From assembly GCA_009694045.1 (NCBI GenBank), contig SHVY01000002.1, positions 1-39,490 on the forward strand: a DNA stretch of 39,490 nt, read 5' to 3'. The stretch's first letter is position 1. Each line of letters opens with the position of its first letter. A program made the position numbers and the translations under genes. The notes below the pieces were generated by a model. It did no database searches. It was given only the letters and a program-made list of their open reading frames with translations, and was not told where the DNA came from. Below are positions 17,231-24,339 of the stretch, piece by piece. The DNA is from Alphaproteobacteria bacterium. GTDB lineage: Bacteria > Pseudomonadota > Alphaproteobacteria > SP197.

Positions 17231-18717
17231 CAGAAGCGCGGCAAGTCCGGAAAGGCGACCGCGCCCCTGTGGACGTGCATGCGGCCCAGCTCGGCGCAGC
17301 GCCGCAGGGTGGGAAAAACCTTGCCGGGATTGAGCAGGCCGTCAGCGTCGAAGGCGCATTTCAGGCGCTGCTGCTGCGCCAGATCGCCCTCGTCGAACAT
17401 CGTCCCCATCAGGTCGCGCTTCTCCACGCCGACGCCATGCTCCCCGGTCAACACGCCACCCACCTCGACGCACAGGCGCAGGATGTCGGCGCCGAACTCC
17501 TCGGCGCGCGCGAGTTCGCCCGGCCGGTTGGCGTCATAGAGGATGAGCGGGTGCAGGTTCCCGTCGCCGGCGTGGAACACGTTGGCCACGCGAAGCCCGT
17601 GCCGCGCCGCCAGCAGGGCCGTGCGCTCCAGCACCTCGGCGATGCGGCCGCGCGGGATCGTCCCGTCCATGCAGTAGTAGTCCGGCGAGATGCGGCCGAC
17701 CGCCGGAAACGCCGACTTGCGCCCCTTCCAGAAGGTCAGCCGCTCGTCCTCGGTCTGGCTTCTGCGCAGGGTCGTGGCGCCGCAGGCGGTGGCGATTTCG
17801 GCGACGCGCAGGGCCAGCTCGTCGATCTCCGCGGCCATGCCGTCGAGCTCGACGATCAGGATGGCGGCGGCATCGGACGGATAGCCGGGGTGGCAGAACG
17901 CCTCGGCCGCGTCGATCGCCGGCTTGTCCATCATCTCCATGCCGGCCGGGATGATCCCCGCGGCAATGACCTTCGCGACACAACCCGCCGCCGCGACGCT
18001 GGTCGGGAACCCGAGCAGGAACGCGACCGCCGACTCGGGCCGGGGCAGAATCCGCACCGTCGCTTCGGTGACGATGCCCAACAGCCCCTCGGACCCGGTG
18101 ACAACCCCGAGGAGATCGTACCCTTGCGCCGCACCGTGCTTGCCGCCTAGGCGAACGACCTCGCCATCCATCAGCACCAGCTCGACGCCCAGGAGATTGT
18201 TGGCCGTTACGCCATACTTGAGGCAATGCACGCCGCCCGAGTTCTCGGCGATATTGCCGCCGATGGTGCAGGCGATCTGGCTCGAGGGGTCGGGGGCGTA
18301 GTAGAAGCCGGCATCGGCCACGGCCTCGGTGATCGCCAGGTTGGTGACCCCCGGCTGGACGACGAGGCAGCGGTTGGCGAGATCGACATCGAGGATACGG
18401 TTGAATTTTCCGAGCCCGAGGACGATGCCATCGGCAAGCGGCAATGCCCCGCCCGAAAGCCCCGTGCCGGCGCCGCGCGGCACCACCTTGACCCTACGAT
18501 CACGGCATAACCGCAGGAGCTCCGCCACCTGCCCCGTCGTCTCCGGCAGCACGACCGCCATCGGCCGGGCGCGATAGGCGGTCAGCCCGTCGGTCTCGTA
18601 CGCCGCCAAGCCGTCGTCATCGGCGATGACCCCCTCGCCCGCGACGATCGCCCGCAAGCCCGCGACGATTCCCTCGCGTTCGGCCAGAACGGCGGCGTCC
18701 GGCTCGGGCATGCGCAT
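17230..18717 (-). CDS. glcD: Glycolate oxidase catalytic subunit GlcD
   Basis: From ATG 18717, with GGAG ten bases upstream, the protein is 495 aa, close to E. coli GlcD. It has the FAD-binding-4 domain (VVPRGAGTGLSGGALPLADG, then IGGNIAENSGGVHCLKYG) and the FAD-oxidase C-terminal domain with FHAGDGNLHPLILYD and LTGEHGVGVEKRDLM, the flavin and active-site histidines of the D-lactate/glycolate dehydrogenase group. It oxidises glycolate (possibly also D-lactate) to the oxo acid. It leads the glcDEF operon. With glycerate kinase and pyk nearby the locus handles photorespiration-type or plant-derived C2 acids. Confidence 0.93.
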   Translation of the reverse strand: MRMPEPDAAVLAEREGIVAGLRAIVAGEGVIADDDGLAAYETDGLTAYRARPMAVVLPETTGQVAELLRLCRDRRVKVVPRGAGTGLSGGALPLADGIVLGLGKFNRILDVDLANRCLVVQPGVTNLAITEAVADAGFYYAPDPSSQIACTIGGNIAENSGGVHCLKYGVTANNLLGVELVLMDGEVVRLGGKHGAAQGYDLLGVVTGSEGLLGIVTEATVRILPRPESAVAFLLGFPTSVAAAGCVAKVIAAGIIPAGMEMMDKPAIDAAEAFCHPGYPSDAAAILIVELDGMAAEIDELALRVAEIATACGATTLRRSQTEDERLTFWKGRKSAFPAVGRISPDYYCMDGTIPRGRIAEVLERTALLAARHGLRVANVFHAGDGNLHPLILYDANRPGELARAEEFGADILRLCVEVGGVLTGEHGVGVEKRDLMGTMFDEGDLAQQQRLKCAFDADGLLNPGKVFPTLRRCAELGRMHVHRGAVAFPDLPRF

Positions 18718-18777
18718 GGGTCGTTGTCTCCGCATCCACGAATTTCGGTTCGTCGGGGCGGTAAGGGCGTGTGTACC

Positions 18778-18796
18778 GGCGGGTCTCAAACCCGCC
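18778..18796. repeat. Short hairpin repeat GGCGGGT-loop-ACCCGCC
   Basis: A perfect 7-bp inverted repeat around CTCAA sits between rpmJ and glcD, flanked by CCCCTACCGCCCCTAC. This CGGGTCTCAAACCCG type of palindrome is a common intergenic repeat in GC-rich proteobacteria. It lacks a T run, so it is not called a terminator. Confidence 0.45.
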
Positions 18797-18903
18797 CCTA
18801 CCGCCCCTACTTCGAACGGAGGGTGCGCCCTGGGAACGCGTTGGGCAACCGGATCGAACGAAAATCCATGCGCCAAAAAGGACGAAGCAGCGCGAAACCC
18901 AGC

Positions 18904-19029
18904 CTACCCCTGGCGGGTCTTCATCCGCCTGTCTTCCTTGTTGATGACGTAGACCCGACCCCGACGCCGGACAACCTGGCACTTCTTGTGCCGCACCTTC
19001 GCCGAACGCAACGAGTTCCTGACCTTCAT
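18904..19029 (-). CDS. rpmJ: 50S ribosomal protein L36
   Basis: The 41-aa basic protein begins [20 protein letters not shown] and ends with MKTRQG. This is L36 in its alphaproteobacterial form, with the [11 protein letters not shown] middle. Of the usual zinc-ribbon residues, the single Cys17 and His14 are kept while others are missing, as in the C- (zinc-free, YkgO-like) L36 type. AGGAG lies seven bases before the ATG. The stop is TAG at 18904-18906. The gene stands alone between tRNA-Val and glcD. Confidence 0.93.
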   Translation of the reverse strand: MKVRNSLRSAKVRHKKCQVVRRRGRVYVINKEDRRMKTRQG

Positions 19030-19120
19030 GGGACGGCTCCTGGAGACCCCTCGCGGGGACGCGGGGCTTTATAGGCAACCAGCCCCCATCCGTCAATCTT
19101 GGCGGCCGGCTCGGGAAAAA

Positions 19121-19195
19121 TGGTGGGCGCGACTGGGATCGAACCAGTGACCCCTACGATGTCAACGTAGTGCTCTCCCGCTGAGCTACGCACCC
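19121..19195 (-). tRNA. tRNA-Val(GAC)
   Basis: The 75-nt cloverleaf reads on the minus strand. The acceptor stem GGGTGCG pairs with CGCGCCC (one U-G pair), the D-arm is GCTCAGCGGGAGAGC, and the anticodon arm CTACG-TTGACAT-CGTAG has GAC at its centre. The T-arm contains GGTTCGATCC, and CCA is encoded. GAC reads valine codons GUC and GUU. Confidence 0.96.
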
Positions 19196-19242
19196 GGAAT
19201 TGTCGCTGCCGGATAGCACCGACCGGGAACCCGCGCAAGGCT

Positions 19243-19327
19243 TAGTGGTCCGCCCCAAACGCTTGATTCCCGATCATTGTGTTTGGGGCGGACCACAGGA
19301 TGAGAGTCTCACTAGGGGGTTCGGCCC
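19243..19327. repeat. Dispersed palindromic repeat A, copy 2
   Basis: The near-perfect hairpin GTGGTCCGCCCCAAAC...GTTTGGGGCGGACCAC is followed by AGGATGAGAGTCTCACTAG and GGGTTCGGCC. The whole is the reverse complement of 373-455 with only a few changes. Here the arms are exact, so this copy is closer to the founding sequence. It lies between tRNA-Val and the 3' end of the cpdR-like gene, with no MITE beside it. Confidence 0.78.
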
Positions 19328-19366
19328 GACGGATCGAGAACAATCCGTCGGAATCGAACCAGTAGG

Positions 19367-19723
19367 CTATCCGTCCAGCAGCCGATGCAGCTCGGCGACA
19401 AGGTGCGCAGGTGGAAGGGCTTCGACAGGACCTTGGCGTCGATGTTCGGGATGGACCGCGCCTTCAGGGCTACCGCGGCGAAACCGGTGATGAACATGAT
19501 CTTGATGCCGGGGACTGTATCGGTCGCCGCCGGGCGAGTTCGAGCCCGTCCATGCCGGCATCACGATATCGGCGACCAGGGCGTCGAACGCACCGGGCCG
19601 CAGGAGCGGGAGCGCCACCAGACCGTCGTCCACCGCGGTCACCGCGTGCCCCTGCTTGGTGAGCGAGCGGGTGAGGAAACCGCGCAGCGACGCGTCGTCT
19701 TCCGCGAGCAGGATGTTCGCCAT
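19367..19723 (-). pseudogene. cpdR: CpdR-like single-domain response regulator, three frameshifts
   Basis: The ATG at 19723 opens MANILLAEDDASLRGFLTRS with phosphoacceptor D52 in ADIVMP. The frame then fails near 19555, and the expected GMDGLELARR follows in a second frame. Near 19528 it moves to a third (KIMFITGFAAVALKAR, KVLSKPFHLR), and near 19400 back to the first for VAELHRLLDG and the TAG at 19367. Each change is repaired by one inserted G. Repaired, the protein has 119 residues and matches CpdR, which controls ClpXP and cell-cycle proteolysis in alphaproteobacteria. Such a gene is seldom lost, so sequencing error is a real alternative. It is divergent from an N-formylglutamate amidohydrolase, as in relatives. 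Confidence 0.85.
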
Positions 19724-19853
19724 GGCCGGCACTTTTCCCCAGCGCCCCCAAGGGCGGGGCAGGGTCCATGATCGGCGGTTTATCGTTAACCGAAGGTGAA
19801 GACGGCGAACAAGGCGCCGTGACTCTGCGCCGGACATGATCTAAACGGGACTG

Positions 19854-20738
19854 ATGGATAACGACACCCGCATGGCTCAGGACCGCGACGCGCCGGCCGT
19901 CGTGATGCGTGCGGCGGAGGGACCCGCGGTCCCCCTGATCGTCTGCTCGCCGCACAGTGGCCGGCACTATCCGGCCAGTTTCCTCGCCGATTCCCGGCTG
20001 GAGCTGGCCGCGCTGCGCCGCTCCGAGGACTCCTTCGTCGATGAGCTGTTCGGCGACGCGCCCTCCCTCGGCGCGTCCCTCCTCGCCGCCAACTTCGCCC
20101 GGAGCTTCATCGATGTGAACCGGGAGCCCTACGAACTGGACCCGGCGACGTTCGCGGAGCCGTTGCCGCCCTTCGTGAACACCGGTTCGACCCGGGTCGC
20201 GTCCGGGTTCGGAACGATCGCGCAGTCGGTCGCCGGCGGCGGGCCGATCTATCGGCGCAAGCTCGCGTTTGCCGAGGCCGAGGTCCGGCTCCGCGACTAC
20301 TACCGGCCCTACCACGAGCGCCTCGCTGGTCTGGTGTCGGCGGTCCAGGAGCGGTTCGGCCGCGTGCTGCTGCTGGATTGCCACTCGATGCCATCGGCGG
20401 GATCCGGGGATCGCGGCGCGAGCGAGATCGACGTGGTGCTCGGCGACCGGTTCGGACGGAGCTGCGACGCCCGGGTGATCGACGACGCCGAGCGATCGCT
20501 GCTGGACAGCGGCTTGCGGGTGCGGCGCAACGACCCTTACGCTGGCGGCTTCACCACCGAGTATTACGGGCGGCCGCACCAGGGCATCCATGCCCTGCAG
20601 ATCGAGATCAACCGTGCGCTCTACATGGACGAGGCGCGGTTCGAGCGCGCCCCCGGCTTCGCCAGAGTCCGCGCAGCGATGCGTCGGCTCCTGGCGGCGC
20701 TCGCCGGACTCCGTTTCGGCGCGATGGCCGCGGAATAG
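19854..20738 (+). CDS. N-formylglutamate amidohydrolase
   Basis: The 294-aa protein has the FGase motifs in order: IVCSPHSGRHYPASF (29-43), RSEDSFVDELF, FIDVNREPYELD, LLLDCHSMPS, DPYAGGFTTEYYG and ALQIEINRALYMDE. The histidines and glutamate in these segments form the metal site. It releases formate from N-formyl-L-glutamate at the end of one histidine-degradation route, though no hut genes are in the window. Its divergent neighbour is the cpdR-like gene, with about 130 bases between the starts for both promoters. It differs clearly from the FGase-like gene at 8310-9122, so the two probably have different substrates. Confidence 0.88.
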   Translation: MDNDTRMAQDRDAPAVVMRAAEGPAVPLIVCSPHSGRHYPASFLADSRLELAALRRSEDSFVDELFGDAPSLGASLLAANFARSFIDVNREPYELDPATFAEPLPPFVNTGSTRVASGFGTIAQSVAGGGPIYRRKLAFAEAEVRLRDYYRPYHERLAGLVSAVQERFGRVLLLDCHSMPSAGSGDRGASEIDVVLGDRFGRSCDARVIDDAERSLLDSGLRVRRNDPYAGGFTTEYYGRPHQGIHALQIEINRALYMDEARFERAPGFARVRAAMRRLLAALAGLRFGAMAAE

Positions 20739-20742
20739 ACCC

Positions 20743-21216
20743 TCACCACGGCTTGCCGTCGCGGTGCAGGAAGACCGGGTTCGGCCCGTCGTCGTGGCCG
20801 AACATGTCGATGTCCGGATAGTGGTAGGCGTCGCCCGGCATGCGGTCGCCGACCTCCAGATAGACCGCGTCCTTGCCGGTGCGGTTGATCAGGTGGTGGC
20901 CGTCGGCGGCGCCGGCCGGGAACCCAGCGACCATGCCGGCCTCGAGGGTCTGCTCGCCGCCGTTCGTCACCAGCACGAGCTCGCCCTCCAGGATCATGAC
21001 GAACTCGTCCTGGCGTTCGTGCCAATGCCGCTGGGCCGACGCCGCGCCCGGTTCCAGGCGCGTCATGTTCACCCCGAAGTTGCGCAGACCCAGGGCATCG
21101 CCCAGGCGGCGGCGATGGCGGCCCTTGACCAGGGCCCGGAACGGTTCGGGGTATCCGGTGCCGGACTTTTCGGCCACGGTCGCCGGATCGATCGCCGGCA
21201 GAGTCGGCTTGGGCAT
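20743..21216 (-). CDS. Cupin-domain protein
   Basis: The 157-aa protein has a single cupin barrel. HWHERQDEFVMILEGELVLV (about 64-83) is the first metal motif, with His-x-His and Glu, and FPAGAADGHHLINRT is the second with its His. The end (DIDMFGHDDGPNPVFLHRDG) is characteristic of a family of stand-alone cupins often left as hypothetical. The substrate is unknown. It could be a small-molecule dioxygenase, isomerase or sensor. It converges on the FGase gene with a 4-base gap and is divergent from the CocE cluster. Confidence 0.8.
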   Translation of the reverse strand: MPKPTLPAIDPATVAEKSGTGYPEPFRALVKGRHRRRLGDALGLRNFGVNMTRLEPGAASAQRHWHERQDEFVMILEGELVLVTNGGEQTLEAGMVAGFPAGAADGHHLINRTGKDAVYLEVGDRMPGDAYHYPDIDMFGHDDGPNPVFLHRDGKPW

Positions 21217-21312
21217 GGGAACCTCATCTGTATGCGCGTTGACACCGATCGTGACGACAGCCTAGCGTCCCGGCGGGCGTGGACAAGGCCATACCAGGAA
21301 AATAGGAGTCCG

Positions 21313-23328
21313 ATGACGGTCGTGACGCGTTTCCCGCGCCGGGTGCGCGAGATCGAGAACCGCTGGATCCCGCTTGCGGACGGCTGCCGCCTCGCCGCCC
21401 GCATCTGGCTGCCAGAGGACGCCGATAGCGACCCCGTTCCGGCGGTGCTGGAATACCTTCCCTACCGCAAGCGCGACAGCACCCGCGAGCGCGACGACCT
21501 GACCCATCCCTACGTCGCCGGCCACGGCTATGCGTGCGTCCGCGTCGATATGCGCGGCAACGGCGAATCCGACGGGTTGATGTTCGACGAGTATACCCGG
21601 CAGGAACACGCGGACTGCGTGGAGACGATTGACTGGATCGCGCGGCAACCGTGGTGCAGCGGCAAGGTCGGCATGATCGGCATCTCCTGGGGCGGCTTCA
21701 ACGGGCTTCAGGTCGCGGCCCTGCGCCCGCCGGCTCTCAAGGCGATCATCACCCTGTGCTCGACCGACGATCGTTACGCCGACGACATCCACTACATGGG
21801 CGGCTGCCCCATCAACGTGAACCTCGGCTGGGCGTCCACCATGTTTGCCAACTCGTCGCGCCCGCCGGACCCGGAGCTCGTCGGTGACCGCTGGCGGTCC
21901 ATGTGGATGGAGCGGCTGGACAACACGGTGCTGCTGGTCGATCCCTGGACCCGCCACGCGCGCCGCGACGACACCTGGAAGTACGGCTCGGTGTGCGAGG
22001 ACTACGGCGCGATCGAGGCCGCGGTCTACGCGGTCGGCGGCTGGGCCGACGGCTACAGCAACGCGATCCCACGGCTGCTGGCCGGACTCAAATCCCCGAA
22101 GAAGGGGATCGTCGGCCCCTGGGGGCACAAGTATCCGCACTTCGCCAATCCGGCGCCGCGCTACGGCTTCCTCCAGGACGCCATCCGCTGGTGGGACCAC
22201 TGGCTGAAGGGCCGGGACACCGGGATGATGGCCGAGCCGATGTACCGGGTCTGGATGCAAGATTCGGTACCGCCCAAGGCGCACTACAGCCACCGTCCCG
22301 GGCGCTGGGTGGCCGAGACCTCCTGGCCGAGCAAGAACATACAACCGCGCCCCTTTGCTCTGAATCCCGGCCGACTCGCGGACCAGGCGTCCCCTGAAGT
22401 GGCGTTGCCCCTGTCCAGCCCCCAGGAGACCGGGGCGTACGCCGGATCCTGGTGCCCCTACGGCCTCGGACCGGACTACCCGACCGACCAGCGGGGCGAG
22501 GACGGCAAGTCCCTGTGCTTCGATTCGGAGCCGTTGCGGGAGAGGGTCGAGATTCTCGGTGCGCCGATCGCGACCCTGGAACTCGCGTCCGACCGACCTC
22601 TCGCCATGGTGGCGGTCCGCCTGAACGATGTGGCGCCCGACGGTGCCTCGACCCGGATCACCTACGGCCTCTTGAACCTCACCCACCGCGACAGCCACGA
22701 GGTCCCCACCCCCCTGGAGCCGGGCCGGCGCTACCGCGTGCGGGTGCAGCTCAACGACATCGCCCACGCCTTCCCGCCCGGTCACCGGATCCGGGTGGCG
22801 ATCTCCAACACCTACTGGCCGTTGGTGTGGCCCTCGCCGGAGCCGGTGACCCTGACGATCTTTTCCGGTGCCAGCGGGTTCACCCTACCGGTGCGGCAGC
22901 CCCGGGCCGAGGACACCAAGCTGCCGGAGCTGCCACCCGAGGAAAGCGCCCAGCCCACGGCGCGCACCAACCTACGGCCGGGCGCGCTCACGCGGACGCT
23001 CGGCCACGACGCCGCCACGGATACCTACGTGGAGACCGTCGTCAACGACACCGGAACCTTCCGCATCGACGCGATCGATCTGGAACTCAGCGAACGCAGC
23101 ACGCACCGCTGGAGCGTGGCGTCCGACGATCCGTTGTCCGCGCGGGGCGAAATCGCCGCGACGGTCCGCCGCAAGCGCGGCGCCTGGTCGATCCGCACCG
23201 AGACGCGCACGGTGATGACCCTCACCAAGGATACCTGGGTCGTCGCCGCCACCCTCGAGGCCTTCGAGGGCGAGCGGCGGGTGTTTTCTCGCACCTGGGA
23301 TACCGCGATCCCGCGGGACCTGGGTTGA
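21313..23328 (+). CDS. CocE/NonD-family alpha/beta hydrolase, paralogue 1
   Basis: The 671-aa protein has an alpha/beta-hydrolase domain of the S15/CocE type with catalytic S125 in GISWGGFN, D246 in GGWADGY and H272 in GPWGHK. Y51 of PYRKRD would help form the oxyanion hole. The C-terminal half is the jelly-roll PepX_C domain (VAPDGASTRITYGLLNLTHR, AFPPGHRIRVAIS). AGGAG lies 6 bases before the ATG. Members cleave esters (cocaine esterase), amides or N-terminal dipeptides. There is no signal peptide, so action is cytoplasmic. It leads a cluster with two equal-length paralogues, a methyltransferase-like gene and a peptide-type importer. Confidence 0.88.
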   Translation: MTVVTRFPRRVREIENRWIPLADGCRLAARIWLPEDADSDPVPAVLEYLPYRKRDSTRERDDLTHPYVAGHGYACVRVDMRGNGESDGLMFDEYTRQEHADCVETIDWIARQPWCSGKVGMIGISWGGFNGLQVAALRPPALKAIITLCSTDDRYADDIHYMGGCPINVNLGWASTMFANSSRPPDPELVGDRWRSMWMERLDNTVLLVDPWTRHARRDDTWKYGSVCEDYGAIEAAVYAVGGWADGYSNAIPRLLAGLKSPKKGIVGPWGHKYPHFANPAPRYGFLQDAIRWWDHWLKGRDTGMMAEPMYRVWMQDSVPPKAHYSHRPGRWVAETSWPSKNIQPRPFALNPGRLADQASPEVALPLSSPQETGAYAGSWCPYGLGPDYPTDQRGEDGKSLCFDSEPLRERVEILGAPIATLELASDRPLAMVAVRLNDVAPDGASTRITYGLLNLTHRDSHEVPTPLEPGRRYRVRVQLNDIAHAFPPGHRIRVAISNTYWPLVWPSPEPVTLTIFSGASGFTLPVRQPRAEDTKLPELPPEESAQPTARTNLRPGALTRTLGHDAATDTYVETVVNDTGTFRIDAIDLELSERSTHRWSVASDDPLSARGEIAATVRRKRGAWSIRTETRTVMTLTKDTWVVAATLEAFEGERRVFSRTWDTAIPRDLG

Positions 23329-23348
23329 CGCCACAAGGGAGCAACCGC

Positions 23349-24329
23349 GTGAGCCACTACGATCGCCTGCAAACCCGCCTCGACAAGCGGGAAGTCATCA
23401 TCCTCGACGGCGCCATCGGCACCCAGCTTCAGAAGATGGGCGTGCCCATGAGCGGTACCGCCTGGGCGGCGACCGCGCTCAACACCCACCCCTACACCGT
23501 GCGCCAGATGCACGAGAACTACATCAAGGCCGGGGCCGACGTGATCACGGTCAACACCTATTCCGCCGCCCGCCACAACCTGGTGCCGATCGGCCTCGGC
23601 GACGTGACCCGGGAGCTGAACCTGCGCGCCGTCATCCTCGCCCAGGAGGCGCGCGACCGCTGCGCCAAGGACCGCCCCGTCTACATCGCCGGCGCGGTCT
23701 CCAACTATGGCCTCGTCACCGGCAGCGAGCGGAACGTGAAGGGCTATCACCACTTCCTCGATCGCGTGCCCTGGACCGAGGAGGCGAGCCAGGCCAACCT
23801 GCGCGAGCAGGCCGAGATCCTGGCCGAAGCGGGCGTCGACCTGATCCTGGCCGAGCCGACCGGCGGGTCGACCCATCGCCGCTGGGTGATCGAGGCCTGC
23901 GTCGCCACCGGCCTGCCGGTGTGGATGGGCTTCAAGTGCCATCAAGACTCGGCCGGTGGCGTGCCCAAGGTGGGCTACCAGTCCGAAGAACCGTTCGCCG
24001 ACAAGTTCGCCGAGCTCGCGGCGCTGGGCGGCAAGGTGGTGAATGTGTTCCATTCGCCGATCTCCGCCACCAACGCGGCCCTGCCCATCGTGAAGAGCAA
24101 ATGGAAGGGCCCAATCGGCATCTACCCCGAGGCCGAGCGCCACGACTACGTCGCCGTCTACAAGGACGTGAACGAGTCGACCACCATCGCGCCCGAGAAT
24201 TTCGTGACCCAGGCCAAGCAATGGGTCGCCCAAGGGGTCCAGGTGATCGGCGGTTGCTGCGGCATCGAGCTCGAGTACATCCGGCCATTGCGCGAGGCCC
24301 TGCCGAAACACATCCCCGCCGCGGCCTGA
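23349..24329 (+). CDS. Homocysteine S-methyltransferase-family protein, altered zinc site
   Basis: The start is GTG 23349 with AAGGGAG upstream; earlier in-frame sequence overlaps the previous gene and is not homologous. The 326-aa protein shows the family barrel: ILDGAIGTQLQ (18-28), VNTYSAARHNL, LAEPTGGS and the C-terminal GGCCG with zinc ligands C303 and C304. The first ligand, usually the Cys of a G-x-NC motif, is absent. The matching segment reads VNVFHSP, with H235 the possible substitute. Relatives move a methyl group from betaine, S-methylmethionine or similar donors to a thiol. The site here suggests a different acceptor or donor. It sits between CocE paralogues 1 and 2 with gaps of 20 and 10 bases. 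Confidence 0.82.
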   Translation: MSHYDRLQTRLDKREVIILDGAIGTQLQKMGVPMSGTAWAATALNTHPYTVRQMHENYIKAGADVITVNTYSAARHNLVPIGLGDVTRELNLRAVILAQEARDRCAKDRPVYIAGAVSNYGLVTGSERNVKGYHHFLDRVPWTEEASQANLREQAEILAEAGVDLILAEPTGGSTHRRWVIEACVATGLPVWMGFKCHQDSAGGVPKVGYQSEEPFADKFAELAALGGKVVNVFHSPISATNAALPIVKSKWKGPIGIYPEAERHDYVAVYKDVNESTTIAPENFVTQAKQWVAQGVQVIGGCCGIELEYIRPLREALPKHIPAAA

Positions 24330-24339
24330 GCCAACCGGG

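Noticed and set aside
14732..17539. A 935-codon plus-strand frame opposite glcF, glcE and glcD
   Set aside because: It is a shadow of the glcDEF operon with no family motif.
18778..18796. Hairpin read as a rho-independent terminator for rpmJ
   Set aside because: It has no T run after the stem and lies 108 bases from the stop; it fits a common intergenic palindrome better.
19786..19791. TTAACC upstream of the cpdR-like gene, a possible CtrA site
   Set aside because: Only one half-site is present; there is no second TTAA at the required 7-base spacing.
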